Both the position numbers and the translations under genes were made by a program. Shown here in pieces: positions 8,957-18,551 of a DNA stretch of 64,000 nt (positions within the stretch are counted from its first letter, which is position 1; every line of letters begins with the position of its first letter). The stretch is from Corallochytrium limacisporum (Eukaryota; Opisthokonta), in NCBI GenBank assembly GCA_002811645.1, contig PDIP01000001.1, forward strand, positions 11,842-75,841. Direction: 5' to 3'. The notes beneath the pieces are model-generated. The model made no database searches. It was given only the letters and a program-made list of their open reading frames with translations, and was not told where the DNA came from.

Positions 8957-10522
8957 ATGTATTCATTTCGGCTAGTCCGGGATGCGCGCAGAGTGGCCTT
9001 ACGAGGCTGTTCCACTCCGTACCGGACCTTTACTAGTCGGCATCGTGATAACATTGGTGGCATCTTTGGCTTCCAAGAGCAATCGTTCGAGATGGACGAG
9101 AGGAGCAATCCGTTTCAACCCCAACACGATGAAGACGACATGTGGTTAAAGAACCTTAGTGAGGCTGAGCGAGCGGAATTAGAAAAGGCACGCGACCTGG
9201 CAATTAAAGAAGCAGAGATTGCAGAGGCTCTTGAAAGTAACAGAAAGGACGGATCTGCAGCACTGCAGGCTGTGCATGCGGATGGAAAGCAAGCCAGTGA
9301 GGACGTGCTTGACATTGGCATGAACAATCCCTTAGAAAAGCGAGACCGACGAAGAGATGTGACCCAAAAGAAGTCACGAAAGGGGATGGTCATCTTCTCT
9401 AATGAACACTATGCAGTTCTCAATAAGCCAACAGACTATGCTTTTGATCACCCGTCCCTATTGCAGCAGATGCCACCCTCCAAATTTGACCCTGACTTCC
9501 GCCCATTCTGCATCACTCCGCAGGACTTCGCCGTCGGAGGTTTGACTTTGTACGCCAGAACACAAGAAGCAAAGGACTTTCTTTTGGAAATGCGGCAACA
9601 GAAGCGGTTCAGACTTGGCTACGATGCCGTAGTCATGGGACAGATGGACCCTGGTGACAATGCGGGTCGGTGCGTGGCACCGCTGGAGTACCGGAAATCG
9701 AACGGCCCGAACCGGTCGGCGGTAGCTGATGAATTCAAGGATTATGTCCCCAGTGGGAAGGTCGGAACTGAGCTTGTGAAGCCAGTCGCACGCCTTGATT
9801 TAGTAGGCCTGGGTGCCCGTGAGTACATGGCCAAGAAGGGGAATGCAGTGCCATCGTCAACGACCTGGTTCAACGTGGGTGGCGTACATGCGAGTGCCAC
9901 AGTATTACGCTTAATTCCACATACATTACGGAGGCACCAATTGTACGTACACACTGCCATGGAACTTGGGATGCCCATTCTTGGTGACTATGAGATTGGT
10001 CCTGGTGTGACTGGTGAGTTGGCCCCACTGTTCGAGAAGGGCTACATCGATACCGGACCGGAGACCTACGACGGTGCCGACGGTGAGGAGATTGGGTTAC
10101 AGGTGGATGAAGATGGATACGTGATCAGTGGTGACCACAGAGAGCGTGAGCTGGTGAACGAACTGGCCCGCAATGTGGAATCCAGTCAGTATGCAGGCAC
10201 CCGCACTCCGGTACCGTCCCCGGTGCCGGCTGAATCGGGTCCGACAAAGACTGTCCGTTTACATCTCTTTTGCCGAACTATCGCCCTGGACGGCATGGAT
10301 TCGATTAAGAATGATGAAAAGTTGCGTCAGATGTGTATGAAGATGCTACCAAGGTCCGGAGGCAAGGGCGGTCTCTTGTACCACACGAAACTGCCCAGAT
10401 TTTTTAAGAAAACGCTACTCCAGCTCGGTCTGCCCTACCCGGCTCCTGACCCTCGGAATTACAGCCCGAAATTGAGCGCAGTTCGGAGGATGAGCAAGTC
10501 CAGGCCTAGACGCCGCAAGTAG
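8957..10522 (+). CDS. RluA-type RNA pseudouridine synthase, probably mitochondrial
   Basis: A 521-residue protein of the RluA/RPUSD family, which converts uridine to pseudouridine in RNA. The open frame begins at a GTG at 8924, but the first ATG is 8957; from there the N terminus is Arg/Ser/Thr-rich (FRLVRDARRVALRGCSTPYR), a good mitochondrial presequence. The catalytic motif, normally HRLDxxTSGLLL, appears as TPQDFAVGGLTLYAR with the essential Asp at residue 190. A second family motif, LRRHQLYVH followed by GMPILGDYEIG, occurs about 150 residues later. The loss of the Arg-Leu before the Asp makes this a divergent member (RPUSD3/4-like). Residues 60-140 are an acidic helical extension. Its target RNA cannot be told from sequence. 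Confidence 0.8.
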   Translation: MYSFRLVRDARRVALRGCSTPYRTFTSRHRDNIGGIFGFQEQSFEMDERSNPFQPQHDEDDMWLKNLSEAERAELEKARDLAIKEAEIAEALESNRKDGSAALQAVHADGKQASEDVLDIGMNNPLEKRDRRRDVTQKKSRKGMVIFSNEHYAVLNKPTDYAFDHPSLLQQMPPSKFDPDFRPFCITPQDFAVGGLTLYARTQEAKDFLLEMRQQKRFRLGYDAVVMGQMDPGDNAGRCVAPLEYRKSNGPNRSAVADEFKDYVPSGKVGTELVKPVARLDLVGLGAREYMAKKGNAVPSSTTWFNVGGVHASATVLRLIPHTLRRHQLYVHTAMELGMPILGDYEIGPGVTGELAPLFEKGYIDTGPETYDGADGEEIGLQVDEDGYVISGDHRERELVNELARNVESSQYAGTRTPVPSPVPAESGPTKTVRLHLFCRTIALDGMDSIKNDEKLRQMCMKMLPRSGGKGGLLYHTKLPRFFKKTLLQLGLPYPAPDPRNYSPKLSAVRRMSKSRPRRRK

Positions 10523-10594
10523 ATGACGTAGTATGTATGACAGTGTATTCCTGTTTATGAAAAAGGTGACAGATTGAATGCTATAGATTTCTAC

Positions 10595-12191
10595 TTAAGA
10601 CCAATCACGACGATTTCTCATAAAATCGTCGAGGTACCTGGCCCAGGAACTACGCGGCAGGCCACGGCTGACGGCCTTCTCATACAGCTCCTGCACGTTA
10701 ATGTCGTTGACCTCCTCATTCACAGCAAGGGCCTGGAATTTCAGGGTCAGAGCCATGGTGAAAAAGTGATCACTTTCGAGCTGTTCCCGGATCTGAATCT
10801 CCTCCCGAAGGGCGGCAATGGTGTTGCTCAAGGTGTTCTGCGAGTCATCCATCTTGCGCTCCGCGTCATGCAAAGCTGTTTGAAGAGTTTCGATCTTGCT
10901 GAGAAGCGCAGTCTCCTGCTCATTCTCCTCCTCCCAATTCTCTACTTCTTTGAGGCGCTGCAGGATGTCCGCTCCGCGGTCAAAGTCAAGTTCTTCCTCA
11001 ATCTCGTAGTCGACAACTTCGACATTGGTCTGCACCGCGACCTCCCGGGCAGGTTGCTTGTCGTCAGTCTTTGGCGACATAGTCGCCATTAGCAGGCCCG
11101 TTCCCTCAATGAAATCTTTGTGTGGGCCTTCAGTGTACTCAACTTCAATCTGGCTCTGAAGCTCCCCTACTTCCCGGAGACGACGAATGCGGCTGGTTGT
11201 GCTGGATGCCATACTAATGCCACTAATGGAGTGACTGCGTACGCGGCTTCGTTGGGGGCTTATCTCAAAGCTGTAGGTCTGTGTAGGGGTATTGTGTTTC
11301 TGAATGTTTTGCAGCTCGGGCTCCTTCTCCTCTTCCACATGGAAAGGACTGGTTTGCACGCTTGCTCCAGAGTTTGAGAACGCGTCGCTGTAGTCAGTTA
11401 CTTCCTCGAGCTCGACATCGCAATCATCGTCACCGAGCAAGCCGGTTGGGGCAAACATTTCCTTCTTCAAAGACTCCTGTTCCCCTCGGTCGCCATTTAG
11501 CTCCTGTAGAGGGAGCTGAACCTGGTGGCCCGGAGTGATCTGCATGACTGTTAGGCTGCCAGCGATCGATGAACCGGTGGTGGGAATCACATTCTCGTCA
11601 CCAAAGTCTTCATTGTCAGTTTCTTGAATGCCCGTAGAGGAGGAGATCTCGTCTTCCTCGTCAATGTCTTCCAGGATCGCACCGTATTCGTATGCAGGGC
11701 GTCCGTGACTGTCGAGTTTGGGTTCCATGTCAACCAGACCAAGGATCTCAGCCGGTGACTTGAAATTACTCTCAAGGGTACCTGGTCTTGTGACGGCTGT
11801 GGCTTGATCCATAGCCTTCTGAGTGGCGGATACAGTCCGCTGCACATTGTTCGTAGTGCGGTCACCGAGAACAGGCATTCTGTGTGTATGTGTGTGTGTA
11901 TACTTTTTCTTTTTGCTTTTGGACGTAGGCTGTACTTACATAGAAGAAGTTTGACTTGCGTTCTGGGACGAAGCTGCAACGCGATCGACAGTGATCTGAA
12001 GTAGCAAACTCTAACGCTTGCTCTTCCGCAAATGCCAAAGGTGTCGCCTGTGCACAGCCCAGAGAGCCAATGACCAAGAAACTCTGCTTCTGACCGGGGT
12101 CCAGTCGGAAGCACCAGCTAAACAGTCTGCGAAGGAATTCATGCGGTTCGTATCCAGTGAGGGTTTGCTGAATGTGCCTCTCAGGGTTCAT
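10595..12191 (-). CDS. Hypothetical coiled-coil protein, probable two-exon gene
   Basis: The downstream frame (10595-11878) encodes 427 residues that I do not recognise: acidic and Ser-rich in the first half, with a coiled coil at about 290-375 and a conserved-looking C-terminal box ending in GLPRSSWARYLDDFMRNRRD. Directly upstream on the same strand an 84-codon frame (12191-11940) ends at a perfect donor GTAAGT. Joining it to the acceptor GTGCAG (ending at 11840) keeps frame without a stop and gives about 498 residues; the first-exon product contains LTGYEPHEFLRRLFSWCFRL. The alternative is a single-exon protein starting at ATG 11878. Convergent with the pseudouridine synthase gene, 72 bases away. 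The frame is certainly coding; the function is unknown. Confidence 0.55.
11840..11939 (-). other. Putative intron in the coiled-coil gene
   Basis: Donor GTAAGT (11939 downward) and acceptor GTGCAG; 100 bases; phase 0. It contains a TG/CA microsatellite (about 11881-11900). An earlier CACACAG acceptor would create a stop. Two later CAG/AAG acceptors would also keep frame, so the exact 3' site is uncertain. Confidence 0.4.
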
Positions 12192-13629
12192 CAGGCCCGG
12201 AGTGTTAGGAGCAGGGCCGTGTATACTTACTTGCTAACGACACACGAAAATGCATCCTCCCAAATCCTTCATTCAGGCACACTCAGACAGTTTTTCCCAG
12301 AGCAGAGTGATACGCAAGGCCTGTCAGGTACAGCAGCGACCTTAATTCTCAAAGGTACCAACCCCGCCGTTGGCGGGTTTCCCTTCCCCCGCTGCGTTCG
12401 CACACAGCCCTTCCGACCACCTTCTTTTTCTAACTCTGCCAGAATTTTGTGTTTATGGCGCCTAAATTCCGTGCTCTGGCGGTTTCCAGGCGCAGTCAAA
12501 GGCCGGCGGAGGGGGCGAAGGGGGAAATATTTACGCACCTGCACTGAGAGGGGCGGTGTGGTCAAGGTTTGCAGTATAGTCATGAAAAAAATATTCATAT
12601 AAAACTCATAGTCAACACCGAATCTGTTAGCAACCTCAGGTAGAGGAGGTTGGGGAAAGGGGGAATTTCGGAATGACTTTGGTCCCCAGAGAGTTGGCCA
12701 TAGGCGGGGTCTCCGGCAAACGGGGTTCTCCATACCCTCCCGCGAAGTCTACCCCGTATTTCCCGCCAAGCGCCTGAAATTAAATGTGCCCCTATCTCAA
12801 TATGTTTAAATGGATTAAAAATATTGATCACTTTGGCACTGGGGTGAGAAGGGGGGTTGGGCAGCTCTCCTGAAGTCCTCGCCAAGCCTGCGCAGGCCCC
12901 TAGCGGGTGGGCCTACAGGCATCACCTCCCGCCTCCGAACAGTACTAAATGTACTTCCATACAGGAAAGATGATCTCCAATTGTTGTTGTGATGTACTCC
13001 ACAACAATTTTTTCTCTCACCTCCCTTTCCTTGTTTTCCTTTTCCCGCGAGTGTGGACTGCTAGTATACTCAGTATTGCAAGTCTGATCCCAGCTCCAAC
13101 ACATGCCACCGGCCCACTCTTGGGTGCACCCATGAACCACTCCACCACTGCCGCGTCCCGGATCACAGCTCTTACTCACCTGGTGGTGTGCGATGAGTGT
13201 CCTCCCCCGTTCCCCCTGCGTTGCGATCTACGTCAGCGCAGTCGAAATTTTTGTTTTTTTTTTTCCTTGGGTTGATGACTGTGCAAGGCCCACGCTTATT
13301 CATTTACCCCGTGGTCACATTGTAGCATTGGCCTTGTCGTATCTGATAGCGTTTGCTGTCGTTGTGGGAGCATCCCTCGGCTGACGAAGGCCTAACATTT
13401 CTTCAACTAATAGCACAAAGAGAAATGTCTTGCTATCGTAGTGGGAACAGAGTTCATGGGGGTTGGGACACTTGTTTGCAAGGCCCAGTCGCCCAAGGTG
13501 ATGGACACCATCAGTCCCGGATAGGTACTTCGGAGGTGATGTCAACGCGTCCACTGGCCAACTGGCACTTTGGCACCATAAAACGAACACGGAGTTCGCC
13601 TCTAGGCTCGACACGAACTAAATACCACC
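12192..13629. other. Intergenic upstream of transaldolase
   Basis: About 1.4 kb without a supported gene. It contains an additional donor-like GTAAGT on the minus strand near 12230, an ATCAATATTT motif on the minus strand (12819-12828), a GGCGGGGTCTC variant near 12703, and a TATA-like ATAAAA at 13578-13583, about 50 bases before the transaldolase ATG. Open frames at 12018-12602 (+) and 12269-12733 (-) overlap each other and look like chance. Confidence 0.5.
12819..12828 (-). promoter_or_regulatory. ATCAATATTT motif
   Basis: One of four intergenic copies of this 10-mer (others at 235-244, 18066-18075, 32633-32642, all plus strand). A homeodomain/CUT-like site is conceivable; function is not shown. 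Confidence 0.25.
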
Positions 13630-14610
13630 ATGAGCAAACTTGATCAGCTGAAAAAATTCACCACTGTTGTGGCCGACACTGGTGACTTCAATGCCATTCA
13701 GAAGTACCAACCCCAAGATGCGACCACAAACCCTTCTCTGATCTTGCTTGCTGCAAACATGCCGGACTATGCCAGCATCATTGACGATGCCATTGAGTAC
13801 GGAATTAAGAATGGTAAGACTTTGGACGAGCAGGTTGAGGAGGCCATGGACAAGGTTTTTGTTAACTTTGGTGTGGAGATCCTGAAGATTGTCCCAGGTC
13901 GCGTATCGACGGAGGTCGATGCGCGTTTGTCCTTCGACTATGATGCCAGCCTGGAGAAGGCTCGCAAGTTTATCAAGCTCTACAAGGAGGCCGGCATTGA
14001 CAAAGAGCGTGTGCTGGTGAAATTGGCAAGCACTTGGGAAGGCATTCAGGTCGGTAAGCAACTCGAGTCTGAGGGCATTCATGTCAACATGACCTTGCTG
14101 TTCTCGCTGGAGCAAGCTATTGCCGCTGCTGAGGCAGGCGCAACTCTGATCTCCCCATTTGTTGGCCGCATTCTGGACTGGCACAAGGCCAACACTGAGA
14201 AGAAGGAGTATACCAAGGATGACGATCCGGGTGTTCTGTCTGTGCGCAGCATTTTTAATTACTACAAGAAACACGGCTACAATACCATTGTCATGGGAGC
14301 CAGTTTCCGAAACACTAATGAGATTGAGGGCCTGGCGGGCTGTGACTTCTTGACCATCAGTCCTAAATTGCTCGAGGAGCTGAGCAACGACAACGGAGAA
14401 CTGGAGAAAGCTCTGGATGTTGAGGACGCCAAAAAGTTCAATGTCTCCAAGATTGACATCGACGAAAAGACATTCCGCTTCGGCATCAACGAGAATCCCA
14501 TGGCGAACGATAAGCTTTCCGATGGCATCCGGAGGTTTGCCGCCGATCAGCGCAAGCTGGAGAGCATGATCAAGGAGAAGATCCAGGCCAAGACCCAGAA
14601 CGGTGCTTAG
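13630..14610 (+). CDS. TAL1: Transaldolase
   Basis: A 326-residue cytosolic enzyme of the non-oxidative pentose phosphate pathway. It transfers a dihydroxyacetone unit from sedoheptulose 7-phosphate to glyceraldehyde 3-phosphate. The Schiff-base Lys is residue 131 in [11 protein letters not shown], and the catalytic Asp is residue 16 in VVADTGDF; the [14 protein letters not shown] segment carries the conserved Glu. Length and the class of motifs match E. coli TalB and human TALDO1 almost residue for residue. The start has an ideal Kozak context (CCACC ATG A) and a TATA-like element about 50 bases upstream. No introns are needed. It converges with the receptor kinase gene, whose stop is 153 bases away. 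Confidence 0.97.
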   Translation: MSKLDQLKKFTTVVADTGDFNAIQKYQPQDATTNPSLILLAANMPDYASIIDDAIEYGIKNGKTLDEQVEEAMDKVFVNFGVEILKIVPGRVSTEVDARLSFDYDASLEKARKFIKLYKEAGIDKERVLVKLASTWEGIQVGKQLESEGIHVNMTLLFSLEQAIAAAEAGATLISPFVGRILDWHKANTEKKEYTKDDDPGVLSVRSIFNYYKKHGYNTIVMGASFRNTNEIEGLAGCDFLTISPKLLEELSNDNGELEKALDVEDAKKFNVSKIDIDEKTFRFGINENPMANDKLSDGIRRFAADQRKLESMIKEKIQAKTQNGA

Positions 14611-14763
14611 AATTGTTGAAGTCGCGGACGAGAGTTGAAGAGTTCCCTTGAGACTTTTTTTTTGTCTTCAGATTTGTCCATCATATATACAAACACAATA
14701 CAACCACTGCACAGCAATGCAATAACAACCACATGGGTTTTACTTTATATTTCTTGGTTTGCT

Positions 14764-17466
14764 TCAAACAACAGTGTCAAAAAACTGTTCGTCATCACTG
14801 CTGCTTGCACTTGATCCGTCAGCCTCCAGGGCCTGGCGGATGGTGTCCATGGACGGACGACGGTCTTCGTCCTCAAGCCAGCACATGGCAATCACATCGC
14901 TGTACATGTTTTCGGGGCACAGAACGGGTTTTGACAGACGCTTCTGACTCTCCAGGAATTCGAGGACATCGTCGTTGGTGAGACCGTCATACGGGCGAGC
15001 ACCCAGCGAATACATCTCCCACAGCACCACACCAAAGGACCAAACATCCGACTGGGTGCTGTAAGCCCGGAAACGAAGAGTCTCGAGGCTGAGCCAGCGG
15101 ATGGGCAGGCGGGTGGCTGCACCAAGCAACTGGTGCTCAAGCGCTTTGTTGTCTTCGGAGATGGCCATGCCGAAATCACTAAGGTAAACCCAGGGCTGAT
15201 AATGGGAATAGGTGTTATCGACAAGGAAGTTGCGAGCAGCAAGGTCACGGTGGACAATGCCCTGACGGTGGATGTAGGCCACCGCGTCCGCGGCCTGCGC
15301 AGCCAGTGCGGTGACCTGCCCGGTTGAGATAGTGGGGGACTTTGTAAGGTAGGATGCGAGATCGCCACCGTCCATCCATTGCAGGATGATGGATGGTCGG
15401 TCGATGTCAATAGTGCATCCAAGCATGGGCACGATATGCTGGTGGCCGAGACAGGCCAGGATCACCGCTTCATTCCGGAACCGATATAGATCGATGGTGT
15501 GAGCTTCAGAGTGGACTAGCTCCGGTTTCGCTAGCTTGATGGCTACCTTTGTGGAACGGTAGACGCCCTGATGGATCTTGCCAAATGTACCCTCTGTAAT
15601 CACAGCGCCCATGTGAACCTCAGATTCGTCGATCAAAACACGCGCCAGAGGATCATAGATCTCACTATCTGAGTCATCCGAGACGCTGATCATGGAGTAC
15701 ATTGGGGCGGATGCCTTGGCCACCAGATCCCTGAAGGATCCAGCACCCTTCTTCATCTTCTCTAAGCTCGTAGACCGACGAAGTGCACAGGCAGAGTCGC
15801 TGGACGCCTTGGCAATGATAGAGAAGATGGGCTGGTCACTTTTGCTGAGCTTCTTATATGCAATGGCAGCACCTATGACGAATATCAAAGCGGTGAAGGC
15901 CATCGTGAGGATAAAGATGGTTCCTTTGGCAGACGAACTTGTGTACAATCCCGGTGCAGAACCAACCGCCATCTCCATTGTATTGGTGGTCATGTCGCTC
16001 TTGGCCATAATCTGCAGGGAGAGGTGGTGATCTTTGCTCTTCCTAGGCCATGACATGAGCTGGTCGATGACCTGGGAACGATGAGCGCTAGTTTGCCGTG
16101 GTGCACTGATCTCAATAGTATCGCCATCAGGCAGCAGGTACAGGACGTAGACCTTGGCCACTGTGTTGGCAAGACCAGTGTCGGAGTGAACGAAGTGTAC
16201 CATTAACTCGTGGTCATCCCAGTTGACATCCAGCTTAACATCATGGGCAGGGTTGGGCTGGCAGATGGGGTAGTGGGCCATGCGTACTACCGCCTCGTAG
16301 CCCTGCATCGAGTCCCGCATTTCGTCGCACCACACACCAAAGTCGCCATGCAGGTACACGGTGCCGCCGATCTCCTCCAGCTGGCTCAGGCTAGCCACGG
16401 TAGTATCTACTCCATCACTATGATCCACAAATACGTCACCAGCAACAATGTGGAGTCCACCCGGAAAACGAACCACCCGGGTCATGACATTGCTCGTGTA
16501 GAGCAGAGGCCCGTGAATCTCCTGTAGACTAGTGGGTGCAAAGAAATCCTGGAGAACGGGGTTGTTTTCAACCTCTAGGCTACCCGCGGTGATCAGATGT
16601 TGCGCAAGCGCATCCTCCTTGATTCTCCTGAGGGACTGATTGTTAATGATTTGCATAGGTCCGGAGATCTTTGTTAGCCCCGGAAAGCCGGCCAGAGTTT
16701 CAATGCGGTCACAACCATCGATGACCAATCCATCGTCGCCAAGGATTTCAATGTCGTCAAAATCCGGAAAGACGCGGAGTTGCTCATTCCTCTGGAAGAT
16801 CAAACCAGTCGTCGCATTTAAATTATTGGATCGGAGATGGCTCAGGCCGAGACCATTCTGAAGGTTGTCGTTGTCTACAACGACAACCTTCTTTGTATAC
16901 TCGAAGCTTTCTGTGAAGAATGACAGATGGGCCAACTCGGAATTATCTACAATAGTCAAGGTATTCCCAACTGTCTGCAATGAGCCAAAGTCCATTTGGC
17001 TGGCCATTAGCAATGGATTGCGGTGTAATGTCAGGTCATGTCCCACGCTTTGCAGCACAGAGGCTTTGAGAGAGTGCAGAGTGTCCATTTTTGCGACATG
17101 AAAACTCTCGCCTACGGTACGCAGTCTTGGCAAGGTGATTGTAGTGACTCGCTCCAGCCAGTCGAATCGCAGGTATCCATCTATCTCTTCAAGGACCGGA
17201 AGGTTTATGCTCTGCAAAGAAGGGCACCCGTGAACGGTCAAGTGACCCTCTACCCCACGGAGAGAAGAGAGCGCGCCTAGATCAACTAGGTCGCAGTTCT
17301 CCCCACCAATTGTGATATCACTGTTCACAACCTCGCATCCGGCAAATGCATTCAACTCCGCCTGGGAAGTGATTATTTCTCTTGATCCGTGACACGTGCC
17401 AACCCCTTCTGCAACTCTGATAGAGCCCGCTACCAGGGCTATAATAATGGCTGTGTACTGTGTCAT
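14764..17466 (-). CDS. Receptor tyrosine kinase with L-domain ectodomain
   Basis: A 900-residue type I membrane protein. It has a signal peptide (1-20), an ectodomain of leucine-rich/receptor-L-like repeats (about 30-390), a beta-rich region that may be FN3-like (405-505), one transmembrane helix (515-537) and a cytoplasmic tyrosine kinase domain (about 615-880). Kinase motifs: Gly loop EGTFGKI, VAIK Lys 644, HRDLAARN with Asp 741 (the tyrosine-kinase form), DFG Asp 764 and WLSLE in place of APE. From DFG to SLE there is no tyrosine, so regulation by activation-loop autophosphorylation is unlikely; juxtamembrane Tyr 590 and Tyr 604 are candidates. The tail after the kinase is only about 20 residues, acidic, without tyrosine, and ends in DTVV, a class I PDZ ligand. 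The ligand is unknown. Divergent to the RasGEF gene. Confidence 0.9.
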   Translation of the reverse strand: MTQYTAIIIALVAGSIRVAEGVGTCHGSREIITSQAELNAFAGCEVVNSDITIGGENCDLVDLGALSSLRGVEGHLTVHGCPSLQSINLPVLEEIDGYLRFDWLERVTTITLPRLRTVGESFHVAKMDTLHSLKASVLQSVGHDLTLHRNPLLMASQMDFGSLQTVGNTLTIVDNSELAHLSFFTESFEYTKKVVVVDNDNLQNGLGLSHLRSNNLNATTGLIFQRNEQLRVFPDFDDIEILGDDGLVIDGCDRIETLAGFPGLTKISGPMQIINNQSLRRIKEDALAQHLITAGSLEVENNPVLQDFFAPTSLQEIHGPLLYTSNVMTRVVRFPGGLHIVAGDVFVDHSDGVDTTVASLSQLEEIGGTVYLHGDFGVWCDEMRDSMQGYEAVVRMAHYPICQPNPAHDVKLDVNWDDHELMVHFVHSDTGLANTVAKVYVLYLLPDGDTIEISAPRQTSAHRSQVIDQLMSWPRKSKDHHLSLQIMAKSDMTTNTMEMAVGSAPGLYTSSSAKGTIFILTMAFTALIFVIGAAIAYKKLSKSDQPIFSIIAKASSDSACALRRSTSLEKMKKGAGSFRDLVAKASAPMYSMISVSDDSDSEIYDPLARVLIDESEVHMGAVITEGTFGKIHQGVYRSTKVAIKLAKPELVHSEAHTIDLYRFRNEAVILACLGHQHIVPMLGCTIDIDRPSIILQWMDGGDLASYLTKSPTISTGQVTALAAQAADAVAYIHRQGIVHRDLAARNFLVDNTYSHYQPWVYLSDFGMAISEDNKALEHQLLGAATRLPIRWLSLETLRFRAYSTQSDVWSFGVVLWEMYSLGARPYDGLTNDDVLEFLESQKRLSKPVLCPENMYSDVIAMCWLEDEDRRPSMDTIRQALEADGSSASSSDDEQFFDTVV

Positions 17467-18551
17467 TTTATTCTTTAACTTGCCTTGTTCCTATCTTAAT
17501 GCATAGGCTATCTGAACGGGCTATTAATTTCACAGCCATGGCTGACAACTGTTTTTTCCTAGTGATCACTTCTTATACCATACACCGGCGCTATCAACAG
17601 ATACAGCCATGCATAAACTGTCCAGACATTCTCCATCTTTCGCAGCCACAGTATACCATATCCGTGCACGCATCTAGTGTCCATCCAGTGGCTCACCAAT
17701 CGTCGGAGAACCAACCCGACCTTCTCTCACAACACACACACACAACAACGGACTTGACTATCTACCCTGATTCAGACTAGAGCTGCTACTGCCACACAAG
17801 CCTGAGGTAGAGGTGCCCTAGAAGTCCACTATGGCATATGTCCAGGACGAACAACCTCGTCACTCAAATCGCGTATGTCTCGATTCCCCGTCCTTTGTCA
17901 CCCGCCCCCTCCCCAGGTCCAGGTACGTTCACAATGGGGAAGCCCATGGCAACCAGTTCGCCTATTGTCGTAGTACTCGAACGGTCACGAACTGGTACAT
18001 TCATTATCGAATCCTTCTATTGCTTATTTCAACCAATCAGTACCCTCCTCACGGGTTTCCATTTAATCAATATTTTTCGTCTTGGTGAATCGTTAGTGTC
18101 ACCAAGGGGGGAGGGGGGGGGGGGAAGGACTAGCCTTGGGTGCCATACGAACGACGGAAAACGGAGTGTTCCAGTTTCAATGCTGGGTCGGGTCCCGTAG
18201 CGAAGGAAAAAAAGGGAGAAGGGACAAAGAGAGCGGGAGTCAGGGGAGAGCACCATGGGTCAGACCCGGCTTAGTGTCGGCGCTAACAGCACCAGGGGGA
18301 AGGAATGTCCATCCGCCGAGTGTGGAATTCTCTGATATCCTTCTCAGAGCTTTGGCTATAAAATTAGAGCTACTCGCCCACTTTTTCCAGCCAGGGTACC
18401 ACGAATGTTGTATTTAATGTGAGACATAAAGAAAGCGACCTGCTGTCTTGTTCGTGACCGGTTCCAAGAACGAACAGGTACAAGGGTTCCATTTGAAGAT
18501 CATGTTATAAGGGTTCAAGTATTTCTGCCGGCAGATTTTAGACGAATAACA
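17467..18551. other. Divergent intergenic region between RTK and RasGEF
   Basis: About 1.1 kb that must contain both promoters. Visible are an ATCAATATTT motif (18066-18075), a 12-base G run (18113-18124) next to it, a CTATAAAAT element (18356-18364) about 190 bases before the RasGEF ATG, and a CA-rich microsatellite near 17735-17750. Open frames here are short and composition-driven. Confidence 0.5.
18066..18075 (+). promoter_or_regulatory. ATCAATATTT motif
   Basis: Copy between the divergent RTK and RasGEF genes, about 40 bases from a G12 run. Confidence 0.25.
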
